From an uncultured Oscillospiraceae bacterium (GTDB taxonomy: Bacteria > Bacillota > Clostridia > Oscillospirales > Acutalibacteraceae), in the NCBI GenBank assembly GCA_900547095.1, contig URFG01000014.1, positions 1 through 26,121 of the forward strand: a stretch of 26,121 bases of DNA, in the 5' to 3' direction. The notes beneath the pieces were generated by a model. The model saw only the letters and a program-made list of their open reading frames with translations. It ran no database searches and was not told where the DNA came from. The translations under genes and the position numbers were made by a program. Below, piece by piece: positions 14,934 through 20,815 of this stretch (within the stretch, counting starts at the first letter, position 1; each line of letters begins with the position of its first letter).

Positions 14934-14997
14934 TTGATTCGTTCAGGGGTGAACGTGTTATACTCTTATTATAGTGAACATAACATACTGTTGTCAA
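14934..14997. promoter_or_regulatory. divergent promoters with a MerR-type operator
   Basis: On the plus strand TTGATT (14934-14939) and TATACT (14959-14964) are separated by 19 bases. The spacer carries the perfect dyad CGTTCA-GGGG-TGAACG (14940-14955). A 19-bp spacer with a central dyad is the hallmark of promoters activated by MerR-family proteins. On the minus strand TTGACA (14992-14997) and TATAAT (14968-14973), 18 apart, fit the merR-type gene itself; its start site would fall close to the operator. The plus promoter faces the gene at 15033. Confidence 0.7.
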
Positions 14998-15032
14998 GTT
15001 AAAAACCGCGGTAACTTGGAGGGCAGCTGATA

Positions 15033-15578
15033 ATGGAAAATGAGAAAAAGAAAAGTAAAAAGCGCCGGATTTTGCTTTTACTGATCTTGTTGCTTTTGCT
15101 TTTTTTATTCAGTGTAACGGTTTTTGCAATGTTTTTTAAAAAATCAGGGAAGTCATCATCTAAGCTTACTCCCGATAAAGCTCCTAAATCTTCCGAAATC
15201 AGCGCAGAGCCTATAGGCGATGATAATTCTTCTAAATTATCGGCGCCTAATGGCGGAGGAGCGGTATCTTTGACATATTCAAAAGCCGTCAGCATAGATC
15301 TTTCGGATAAAAAAGTAGCTTTATTGTTTGCGAACCCTTCTAAATCGACGCACGATGTTGTATTACAGCTCGTTATAAAAGACACCGTTGTTATGAAATC
15401 GGGTACTCTTTCTCCCGGTAATAAAGTAACTAAGCTTGACCTTTTAAAAGGGACTGAAAATTTATTGCAGGCAGGGGAGTATGAAAGTAAATTCGTTATA
15501 TCTTATTTTGACAGGCAAAGCGGGGAAGCGGCAAAAGTAAACACCGAAATTCCCGTGACGGTAACTGTTGCCGATTAA
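15033..15578 (+). CDS. membrane-anchored extracellular protein, unknown function
   Basis: The 181-residue protein has a very basic cytoplasmic start (K/R-rich to residue 12), one leucine-rich membrane helix (about 13-35) and a Ser/Lys/Pro-rich stalk to about 75. A beta-rich domain follows (SLTYSKAVSIDLSDKKVALL, then alternating beta strands). The type is common in gut Clostridia, where such proteins sit next to small secreted proteins like the one that follows at 15672. Function is not established. GGAGGG precedes the ATG. It lies about 70 bases behind the MerR-type promoter and is its only obvious plus-strand target. Confidence 0.7.
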   Translation: MENEKKKSKKRRILLLLILLLLLFLFSVTVFAMFFKKSGKSSSKLTPDKAPKSSEISAEPIGDDNSSKLSAPNGGGAVSLTYSKAVSIDLSDKKVALLFANPSKSTHDVVLQLVIKDTVVMKSGTLSPGNKVTKLDLLKGTENLLQAGEYESKFVISYFDRQSGEAAKVNTEIPVTVTVAD

Positions 15579-15671
15579 GTAAGATATTGACCGCATAAGG
15601 CTCCGGCAAAGGCGGCGCTTTAAAGGCGGATTAATATAAAAAACCGATTTTTTCAGAAAGGAAGAAAAATT

Positions 15672-16208
15672 ATGAAAAAATATTTAGCATTAGTTTTAGC
15701 TGTGGCGATCGCTTGCTCTGTAAGCTCTTTTTCCGCATTGGCCCTCACTGCAGGCGAAAGTGATTATCACATCGTAAAGGCGAGCTATCAGGCTGGTTCG
15801 TCAAGCGACACTATTTACAGTGTTGACATCACCTGGGAGGAATTAAACTATACTTTTAAAGACGCCTCTGAAGGTCAATGGAATCCGGAAACTCATTCTT
15901 ATACAGGCGCAACTGCCGGCAGCTGGAATTCAACCGGCAACAAGATCACCGTTAAAAATCACTCAAATGCCGCGATAAACGCTAACTTTACCTATAATAA
16001 AAATTCGGGCTTTGAAGATGTTAACGGCTCTTTTATGATAAGCGGAACTGAAAAAACTTCGTTTGCGCTCGGATCTGCGGCCGAGCTTGCTTTAGGAAAT
16101 TATGATAATGCGCCTTCTGAATCTGCTCAGTTAGTTCTTTCGGGCAAGCTTTCAAAGGATACCGCTGACAATACTGAAATCGGAACAGTAACAGTAAAGA
16201 TCGACTAA
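15672..16208 (+). CDS. secreted beta-rich protein, unknown function
   Basis: The 178-residue protein has a clear signal peptide (MKKYLALVLAVAIACSV, cleavage likely after SALA near residue 24). The mature part repeats short beta segments with aromatic-threonine patterns: EELNYTFKDASEGQWNPETH, SYTGATAGSWNSTGNKITV, KNHSNAAINANF. It ends KLSKDTADNTEIGTVTVKI. Such modules are found in secreted adhesin- or pilus-like proteins of gut Clostridia and Streptococci. It has no sortase motif or membrane anchor, so association with the anchored neighbour at 15033 is a reasonable idea. AAAGGAAG precedes the ATG. A hairpin follows the stop by five bases. Confidence 0.7.
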   Translation: MKKYLALVLAVAIACSVSSFSALALTAGESDYHIVKASYQAGSSSDTIYSVDITWEELNYTFKDASEGQWNPETHSYTGATAGSWNSTGNKITVKNHSNAAINANFTYNKNSGFEDVNGSFMISGTEKTSFALGSAAELALGNYDNAPSESAQLVLSGKLSKDTADNTEIGTVTVKID

Positions 16209-16213
16209 AAAAT

Positions 16214-16247
16214 ATCGGTTACAGGTAAATTTTTACCTGTAACCGAT
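16214..16247 (+). terminator. hairpin ending the secreted-protein pair
   Basis: A perfect 14-bp stem (16214-16227 with 16234-16247) has a 6-base loop. No strong T-run follows, so termination may be inefficient. Confidence 0.65.
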
Positions 16248-16323
16248 TGCTTATCGGGCAGACTGTTCTGAGGAGTGACCATTTCTCCCGCCTTTGACAG
16301 TACAGATCTATTTAAAAAAATAG

Positions 16324-16375
16324 TGATAACTGATCCGTGTTCCGTATATATTTGCGGAATACGAATGAGTTATCA
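16324..16375. repeat. imperfect long palindrome in the intergenic gap
   Basis: An outer 8-bp arm (TGATAACT at 16324-16331, AGTTATCA at 16368-16375) and an inner 9-bp arm (16336-16344 with 16355-16363, one wobble) form a near-continuous stem around a 10-base loop. It is not followed by T residues and belongs to no visible gene. The rest of the gap 16248-16380 shows nothing else. Confidence 0.6.
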
Positions 16376-16380
16376 ATAAA

Positions 16381-16414
16381 AACCCGGCAAGTATCAAAAG
16401 ATACTTGCCGGGTT
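16381..16414 (-). terminator. terminator of the toxin-barstar operon
   Basis: A perfect 15-bp stem (AACCCGGCAAGTATC with its complement at 16400-16414) has an AAAA loop. T-rich sequence follows on the minus strand and GTTTTG on the plus strand, so it may work both ways. Confidence 0.85.
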
Positions 16415-16494
16415 TTGTGAAGATACTACAAAAAAGATATTTTTGTCCGATTATGCGGAGAGATTCAAACCCTCGCAATATTTAAAAGCTGATT

Positions 16495-16806
16495 TTATGA
16501 TATAATTTTATACTCAAAATTCGGAGTTCTATTATGAACATCATCAAAAACTTCTAACATCAATTTGCATTCATCTTGTAATTCTTTTTTCAAGGAATAA
16601 AATCCGCATAACTCTACACTATATTCTTTATTATCCGAAAAGACATCACACATTAAATCCCACAACGCATCCCAATTTTCGCCGTAATAATCGTGAAAGC
16701 CGAATTTTTCCTTTAAAACTTTATGTATCTCCCCTAAATATTTACAGCCTTTGAAATCTAATATTATGGGATTTTCTTTTATCTCTTTCAATGCAAACCT
16801 ATCCAT
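16495..16806 (-). CDS. barstar-family RNase inhibitor (immunity to the adjacent toxin)
   Basis: The 103-residue protein matches barstar, which plugs the barnase active site. The key block is DYYGENWDALWDLM (about 39-52), equivalent to barstar YYGENLDALWDCL. It keeps the two aspartates that bind barnase (Asp46 and Asp50 here, Asp35 and Asp39 in barstar) and the Tyr-Tyr-Gly-Glu-Asn lead. The AGGAGG site overlaps the toxin's stop codon; the ATG is an unusually long 12 bases further on, so translation is probably coupled to the toxin. The last 36 codons are identical, base for base, to those of the second barstar at 17650. Confidence 0.92.
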   Translation of the reverse strand: MDRFALKEIKENPIILDFKGCKYLGEIHKVLKEKFGFHDYYGENWDALWDLMCDVFSDNKEYSVELCGFYSLKKELQDECKLMLEVFDDVHNRTPNFEYKIIS

Positions 16807-16822
16807 ATCGATATTTATCCTC

Positions 16823-17398
16823 CTATACTATTTCGAAAAATGTTTTATAATGGTCAAAAGTAACAAATATTAAACCATCATTAGACCAAACGATTCTTTG
16901 AGTGTTTCTAAATCCTACCTTATAATTTATATCTGCCTCATACCATATTCTATTTTCTTTTTCAGGTAAGTGCCTGTTTCTATTCTCGTATTGACCGTTT
17001 GTAATTTGTTTGTCAGAACATTCAGATGCCAGATTACCTAAATTAGGTTTCCAACCGGATTTTATGGCATCTTCATATTTAATGTATGAGTCGGGCAGTC
17101 TATTGTTATACATTAACCACCAATCGGCACCGTTTGTTTTGTTTATGGTTGCGGTACCTGATTTTATTGTAACCATCGGCTTAATTGCACATCTGCATCT
17201 TGGGTGAACAGGCGGTTCTTTTTCTACCGTTTCATCGATACTCCAAATCTTACCGTGCATATTTCGGCAGATAAGGCAGGTTTTTATATCAAGTATAGCA
17301 ATCCAATTTTTAAATTTATTGCTTACACCGAATTTAGGGATCCAATTATAACCGTTAAGAATTTGCAACAGTAAATATGCAAAAATATCCATTCCCAT
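16823..17398 (-). CDS. barnase-type RNase fused to a phage-head gp7/MuF-like motif
   Basis: I choose ATG 17398 because AGAGGTGAT lies just before it, and a TATAAT on the same strand lies at 17430-17435; an ATG at 17479 has no ribosome site. Product: 191 residues, no signal peptide. Residues 31-74 carry the cysteine-histidine pattern of phage head-morphogenesis (SPP1 gp7/Mu F) proteins: Cys41, Cys44, His48, then PPVHPRCRC with His65, Cys68, Cys70. Residues 92-191 are a full barnase domain: LPDSY, GNLA, EADINY (catalytic Glu154), GFRNTQR (Arg164, Arg168) and DHYKT (His183). Barnase Lys27 aligns with Tyr108, with Lys107 beside it. Barstar follows at once. A secreted or phage-delivered antibacterial or defence RNase is inferred. 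No other phage gene is nearby. Confidence 0.9.
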   Translation of the reverse strand: MGMDIFAYLLLQILNGYNWIPKFGVSNKFKNWIAILDIKTCLICRNMHGKIWSIDETVEKEPPVHPRCRCAIKPMVTIKSGTATINKTNGADWWLMYNNRLPDSYIKYEDAIKSGWKPNLGNLASECSDKQITNGQYENRNRHLPEKENRIWYEADINYKVGFRNTQRIVWSNDGLIFVTFDHYKTFFEIV

Positions 17399-17523
17399 TA
17401 TATCACCTCTCTTTCGTTCGGGCAATATAATTATAGCTGTTTCAAATACGACATTCACCGACATTTTTAAAATCCTCATTTAATTAATGAATACTTAAAA
17501 ATGAAAATTTAAAACTGAATAAT

Positions 17524-17568
17524 ACAAACAAAAAATCCGCTCTCAAAAGAGAACGGATTTTTGTTTGT
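17524..17568 (-). terminator. terminator of the second barstar
   Basis: A stem of about 19 pairs with one mismatch and one bulge surrounds an AAAA loop (17545-17548). The flanks are A-rich on one side and T-rich on the other, so it may act in both directions. Its position relative to the gene matches that of the hairpin at 16381. Confidence 0.7.
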
Positions 17569-17649
17569 GAAGAGACTACAAAAAAGATATTTTTGTCCGC
17601 TTATGCGAGAGCGAGATATTTGAAGTCTTGCAACATTTAATAAAAAAAT

Positions 17650-17970
17650 TTATGATATAATTTTATACTCAAAATTCGGAGTTCTATTATGAACATCATC
17701 AAAAACTTCTAACATCAATTTGCATTCATCTTGTAATTCTTTTTTCAAGGAATAAAATCCGTGAAGTTCTGCAGAGAAATTTTCACGTTCATAAAACAAA
17801 CCGTCCAAACAATCCCAAAGAGCATCCCAGTTGGCTCCATAATATTCTGGCAAACCAAACTTTTCTTTAAGCATTAGGTGAATTTCGCCTAAATATTTGC
17901 ATTCGGAAAAATCTAATATTATAGGGTTTTCGGTTATTTCCTTAAAGGCACAATAATCATTGTAATTCAA
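17650..17970 (-). CDS. second barstar, orphan immunity protein
   Basis: The 106-residue protein starts with TTG at 17970, seven bases after AGGAGG. It keeps the barstar block EYYGANWDALWDCL (about 42-55), with the barnase-binding aspartates at 49 and 53; a Glu-to-Ala change follows Tyr-Tyr-Gly compared with its neighbour. The N-terminal two thirds differ clearly from the first barstar, but the last 113 bases of sequence are identical. Its ribosome site overlaps the stop of a toxin fragment just upstream, so it once had its own toxin. It probably persists as immunity against related toxins; its specificity may differ. Confidence 0.9.
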   Translation of the reverse strand: MNYNDYCAFKEITENPIILDFSECKYLGEIHLMLKEKFGLPEYYGANWDALWDCLDGLFYERENFSAELHGFYSLKKELQDECKLMLEVFDDVHNRTPNFEYKIIS

Positions 17971-17981
17971 AATTTTACCTC

Positions 17982-18044
17982 CTATACAATTTCAAAAAAA
18001 GTTTTATAGTGGTCGTAAGTTACAAATATTAACCCGTCGTTTGA
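17982..18044 (-). pseudogene. last 20 codons of a second barnase toxin
   Basis: On the minus strand the frame reads SNDGLIFVTYDHYKTFFEIV and TAG, identical to the end of the intact toxin except Phe to Tyr before the catalytic Asp-His. A stop (TAA) stands directly before the Ser codon and no toxin sequence is recognisable further upstream. The rest of the gene has been deleted, while its barstar survives. Confidence 0.85.
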
Positions 18045-18159
18045 TTATATCATTAACAAAGAGGTTTTAAAAGGTTAATTTTTTAAATTTTTTGTATTTT
18101 TTCGGGATGGCAAACCGCCCTTGTTCGAATCCCTTTAAAGTATAACAGAAAAATAAAAA

Positions 18160-18187
18160 AACAGCAAACCGTTAAAAGTTTGCTGTT
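18160..18187 (-). terminator. terminator of the tRNA-Leu transcript
   Basis: A 10-bp stem (AACAGCAAAC at 18160-18169, GTTTGCTGTT at 18178-18187) is followed on the minus strand by a run of T. It lies four bases after the encoded CCA of the tRNA. Confidence 0.8.
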
Positions 18188-18191
18188 CATT

Positions 18192-18275
18192 TGGTGCGGA
18201 TGAAGGGACTTGAACCCCCACGATAAAATCACCAGATCCTAAGTCTGGCGCGTCTGCCAATTCCGCCACATCCGC
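18192..18275 (-). tRNA. tRNA-Leu, anticodon TAG
   Basis: The minus strand folds into a class II tRNA. The acceptor stem is GCGGATG with CATCCGC and the discriminator is A (18195). CCA is encoded at 18192-18194. The anticodon stem is CCAGA/TCTGG with loop CTTAGGA, giving anticodon TAG (reads CTN leucine codons, mainly CTA/CTG). A long variable arm precedes the T loop TTCAAGT. The acceptor stem is perfect, so the gene is intact. Its 3' side faces the toxin-immunity cluster, a place where mobile DNA often settles. Confidence 0.95.
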
Positions 18276-18385
18276 AAATTATTTATTATTTTACTTTAAA
18301 ATATTTAAAAAGTCAAGTTAAAACGCCGATTTGTAACATTTTTATTTAAATTGATTATAATGTTATTAGTCGAGGGGGGCTGTGA

Positions 18386-18532
18386 ATGCGACGCGGTAAA
18401 AGCAATAAAGGAATAGTGGCAATAACCTTTGCTGTCGGTTTGCTCGTAAGCTGTTTTTGCCCGCCGAAGTGCTTGATTGCAATACTTGCAATCTGGGTTA
18501 TTATACTCGGTTGCTCGTGTTCAAAAAGATAA
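18386..18532 (+). CDS. 48-residue cysteine-rich membrane protein
   Basis: An ATG at 18386 follows a GAGGGGGG site and opens 48 codons. The start is basic (MRRGKSNKG), then one hydrophobic stretch with cysteine clusters (SCFCPPKC around residues 22-29 and GCSC at 42-45) and a K-R end. TATAAT at 18356-18361 with TTGTAA 19 bases before it is a possible promoter. spoVM begins 16 bases after the stop with its own ribosome site, so the two form an operon and may share a sporulation role. Similar short proteins of unknown function occur in Clostridia; I cannot name a family. Confidence 0.65.
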   Translation: MRRGKSNKGIVAITFAVGLLVSCFCPPKCLIAILAIWVIILGCSCSKR

Positions 18533-18548
18533 ACCGGGAGGTAATTTT

Positions 18549-18632
18549 ATGAAAGTGGTATTAATTAAAAGTCCTAAAATTTTATGCGGTTTTTTAAGAA
18601 TGATTTTCGGAATAAAAAAAGACGCTACATAA
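18549..18632 (+). CDS. spoVM: SpoVM-like sporulation peptide
   Basis: The 27-residue product starts MKVVLIKSPKILCGFLRMIF and ends GIKKDAT. B. subtilis SpoVM has 26 residues with the same layout: an M-K start, I-K-x-P-K at positions 6-10, a leucine/glycine segment, one arginine in the helix (Arg17) and a basic end. SpoVM is an amphipathic helix that recognises the convex forespore membrane and anchors SpoIVA, starting coat and cortex assembly. GGGAGG precedes the ATG and a strong terminator follows. Genes this short are easily missed. The match is by eye over few residues, but length, charge pattern and expression signals all agree. Confidence 0.75.
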   Translation: MKVVLIKSPKILCGFLRMIFGIKKDAT

Positions 18633-18635
18633 AAT

Positions 18636-18672
18636 AAGAATTCCGGAGCTTTTTGATTGCTCCGGAATTCTT
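18636..18672. terminator. bidirectional terminator between spoVM and the DUF624 gene
   Basis: A perfect 14-bp stem (18636-18649 with 18659-18672) lies between convergent genes: 3 bases after the spoVM stop and 4 bases from the end of the minus-strand gene. Confidence 0.88.
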
Positions 18673-18676
18673 TGTT

Positions 18677-19507
18677 TTATTCTTCTGAATCCTCTTCCTC
18701 GTCTTCATCGCCGGGAACTTCTAAGCCGAGATTTTTGCGAAGCTCGATATCGTCGTTCGGGTGCTCCTCATAATAAGGATCTATCATATATTTTTTGATT
18801 GCCGGGAAAGTGCAGAACTGAATAAGCAAAAACCTGAACGCCGGCAAAAAGCAAATGCTGAGCACCACGGTGACCGCTACGGCAAGAGGGAAATTTACAA
18901 GCGATATAAGCAGTAAAACTCCTACAAAAAGCGCATAGACCAATATCATTGAGAAAAAGCAGATAAAGTTTTTCTTAAGATTTATAAAAACAAATTTAAA
19001 ACTGTTTTTATAAATATTCTTTATCGAAAGCTTAAATGTGATAAGCATAGTCCACATATAATACTGCATAACGGTAAAAACAAAAGCCGCGAAAATGCAA
19101 ATTCCGAATCCGAGCGAATCGGTGAAACTTATCGCTTTGTTTTTTGACTGATGAAAATAATAATAGTAAGACCCATAAGAGATAAGCACCGTTAAAATCA
19201 GATTTAAAATTCCGACAACCAAGCTTTGCTTCCAATTTTTCTTAATGGTTTCAAAGTAATCGCTTAATCCGAAAGAGTGCTTATCGCGAGCGATATTTCT
19301 TGTTACATTTGTTATTCCCGCGTTAGCAAGACCTACAGAAAGAATAGGAATACAGCACAGAATATAAACTGTATTTAAAGTTACAAATCTCCAGGCATTC
19401 CTGAAATATGTTTCGAAAAAAGCGAAAAACGGCTTTTTTTTAGGAGCGTTTTTACTGATTCCGGGACCTTCTTTTTCGTAATTTCCAAAGCCTAAAAAGC
19501 CAGCCAT
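18677..19507 (-). CDS. DUF624 (YesL-like) membrane protein
   Basis: The 276-residue protein matches DUF624. A soluble N-terminus with GPGISKNAPKKKPFFAFF leads to a first helix, FRNAWRFVTLNTVYILCCIP, whose N-x-x-x-x-L-C-C-x-P-I core is the family mark. Four or five more helices follow, then a strongly acidic end (E/D-rich after GLEVPGDEDE). YesL-type proteins often sit near carbohydrate transporters but have no proven activity. The ATG shares a base with the stop of the upstream gene (TAATG), so the two are translationally coupled. The acidic tail is longer than usual. Confidence 0.85.
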   Translation of the reverse strand: MAGFLGFGNYEKEGPGISKNAPKKKPFFAFFETYFRNAWRFVTLNTVYILCCIPILSVGLANAGITNVTRNIARDKHSFGLSDYFETIKKNWKQSLVVGILNLILTVLISYGSYYYYFHQSKNKAISFTDSLGFGICIFAAFVFTVMQYYMWTMLITFKLSIKNIYKNSFKFVFINLKKNFICFFSMILVYALFVGVLLLISLVNFPLAVAVTVVLSICFLPAFRFLLIQFCTFPAIKKYMIDPYYEEHPNDDIELRKNLGLEVPGDEDEEEDSEE

Positions 19508-20244
19508 TATTTTTTATCTCCTTTTTTATTTCCATAAACGAGTTTTTCCGAAAGCGAGAAATTTTTAAATCCCGAAATATAAGCAAGAGTGCAAATTAAA
19601 GGAATAATAAGCTGTATCAGCAAAAGGACAAAAAACTGAGCGCCTGAAACATTTGCCGCCGTAACTTTTCCGGAGCCTAAGACCAGATCTAAAGGCGCGT
19701 AAAGGTAGGAAACCGACCATTTATAAAAGGTCATATTAAAATCCTTAAGAGCGGAATTTTTAAGGGCAAAAATAAGCAGCAGGAAAATAAAATTAGGCAC
19801 GTTTGCCATAAGACCTATTTTTAAGCCTTTTAAAATATCTTTCTTTTTTCTTCCGCAGGAATAAAGATTTTGATCAGATAAACCTATCTGTTTTATTTTA
19901 GGATAAGCAAATGCGAAGATAACCGCAATATTTATAACTGAAACGGCAACCGCAAAAACAGCATAACCCGTTTTAGTAAGCTTATTGTTTGCCATAGTTG
20001 TGATAGTGTATCCTTTATCTTCGTATTCTTTTTTAAGGGTATCCTCGCCGTCAGAATACTTATACTCGTAAAGCTTAACGGTATTTCCGCCTTCGCTTTT
20101 AACGCCGTAAGCCGTGTAACCTATTTTATCAACGAAAAAATTATTGCACAAAACGCTTATTCCCAGAACTGCGAAAATGCAGAATACAGAAACAAGCAGC
20201 AGCTTAAAAAACAATTTTGCCGAAACCAAAATATCCTGTTTCAT
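19507..20244 (-). CDS. unknown polytopic membrane protein
   Basis: I start at ATG 20244 (MKQDILVSAKLFFK), preceded by ACGGAG at a normal distance; an ATG at 20286 has no site. The product has 245 residues. A first helix spans about 16-36, then an extracellular loop of about 60 residues rich in Lys, Tyr and Gly. Four further helices follow, with a C-rich cytoplasmic loop (YSCGRKKKDILKGLKIG). I do not recognise the family. It overlaps the DUF624 gene by one base, so a joint membrane function is likely. Confidence 0.75.
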   Translation of the reverse strand: MKQDILVSAKLFFKLLLVSVFCIFAVLGISVLCNNFFVDKIGYTAYGVKSEGGNTVKLYEYKYSDGEDTLKKEYEDKGYTITTMANNKLTKTGYAVFAVAVSVINIAVIFAFAYPKIKQIGLSDQNLYSCGRKKKDILKGLKIGLMANVPNFIFLLLIFALKNSALKDFNMTFYKWSVSYLYAPLDLVLGSGKVTAANVSGAQFFVLLLIQLIIPLICTLAYISGFKNFSLSEKLVYGNKKGDKK

Positions 20245-20300
20245 AAAAACTCCGTTTTTTCTTAATAATATAAAAAATTTTATCATAAATAAAAGAAAAA

Positions 20301-20328
20301 TGCAAGGTAATTTAAAAATTACCCTGCA
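20301..20328 (-). terminator. terminator of the small tail-anchored protein gene
   Basis: A 12-position stem with one mismatch (20301-20312 with 20317-20328) lies 2 bases after the stop on the minus strand and is followed there by TTTTTCTTTT. It separates this gene from the membrane pair downstream. Confidence 0.75.
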
Positions 20329-20329
20329 T

Positions 20330-20605
20330 TTAAAAGAATATCAGCGCCGCCGCTGCCGAAACGATAATTCCGAATGTCACAATCAGCGAAACCTTGACCC
20401 ATTTTTTAAGTCTTACTCTTTTTCTCAGCGATCTTCTCTTAGAGTCTTTATCGCTAAGTCCCTGCGCAAAGGCTGTTGCGGCATTTTCAAGCTGTTTTGC
20501 GCTCATATTTCCGAACTGAGAAGATACATAAAAAACTACTTTTTCAAAAAAAGGACTGCCGGTATCATTGATCTCGATAACTGTTTTATTAACTCCCTTT
20601 ACCAT
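20330..20605 (-). CDS. 91-residue tail-anchored protein, unknown function
   Basis: A good GGAGGT site precedes ATG 20605. The protein begins MVKGVNKTVIEINDTGSPFF and continues with a soluble helical region (SAKQLENAATAFAQGLSD). A very basic stretch (KRRSLRKRVRLKKW) comes before one C-terminal membrane helix (VSLIVTFGIIVSAAAALIFF). The layout is that of a membrane-tethered cytoplasmic protein. I have seen similar short proteins in Clostridia, with the same K-G-V-N/S-K-x-V-I-E start, but know no function. It is transcribed alone, divergently from the glycosylase gene. Confidence 0.75.
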   Translation of the reverse strand: MVKGVNKTVIEINDTGSPFFEKVVFYVSSQFGNMSAKQLENAATAFAQGLSDKDSKRRSLRKRVRLKKWVKVSLIVTFGIIVSAAAALIFF

Positions 20606-20674
20606 CTGAAAACCTCCGTAATTTAATTCTATTTTGTACTAAAGCGTAAAATTTTATTCAGGTTGACATAAAAA

Positions 20675-20735
20675 TGTGGATAACTCGGTGGAAAGGTTTA
20701 AAAACTACTGATTTTAAAGCAAAATTTTATCCACC
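20675..20735. promoter_or_regulatory. two DnaA-box-like sites between divergent genes
   Basis: TGTGGATAA at 20675-20683 is a perfect DnaA box (TTATCCACA on the minus strand). TTATCCACC at 20727-20735 matches 8 of 9 in the opposite orientation. Both lie in the 210-base gap between the 91-residue protein and the glycosylase gene. No dnaA or dnaN is nearby, so regulation by DnaA is more likely than an origin, and chance remains possible. Confidence 0.35.
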
Positions 20736-20765
20736 GTTAATTTAATGTCGAATTTATGTAAATTG

Positions 20766-20794
20766 TTGACAAAGAAAAGATCCTTTGATAAAAT
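20766..20794 (+). promoter_or_regulatory. promoter of the glycosylase gene
   Basis: TTGACA (20766-20771) and TAAAAT (20789-20794) are 17 bases apart, and an AAGGAG ribosome site follows at 20802. This is close to the sigma-A consensus. Confidence 0.75.
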
Positions 20795-20815
20795 TTAAAT
20801 CAAGGAGAATGAAAT

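Noticed and set aside
17399..17479. Longer start of the barnase toxin adding 27 residues
   Set aside because: No ribosome site precedes ATG 17479, a -10-like TATAAT lies inside the extension, and AGAGGTGAT precedes ATG 17398.
18090..18145. GTTCGAATCCC near the tRNA-Leu gene, as a tRNA fragment or attachment site
   Set aside because: The flanking bases do not pair as a T-arm and no acceptor end follows. Only a short resemblance remains.
20144..20626. Plus-strand 160-codon frame between 20144 and 20626
   Set aside because: It runs antisense to two well-supported minus-strand genes, with no signal for translation.
20663..20691. TTGACA at 20663 as the promoter of ogg
   Set aside because: No -10 box stands at the right distance. 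The pair at 20766/20789 is far better.
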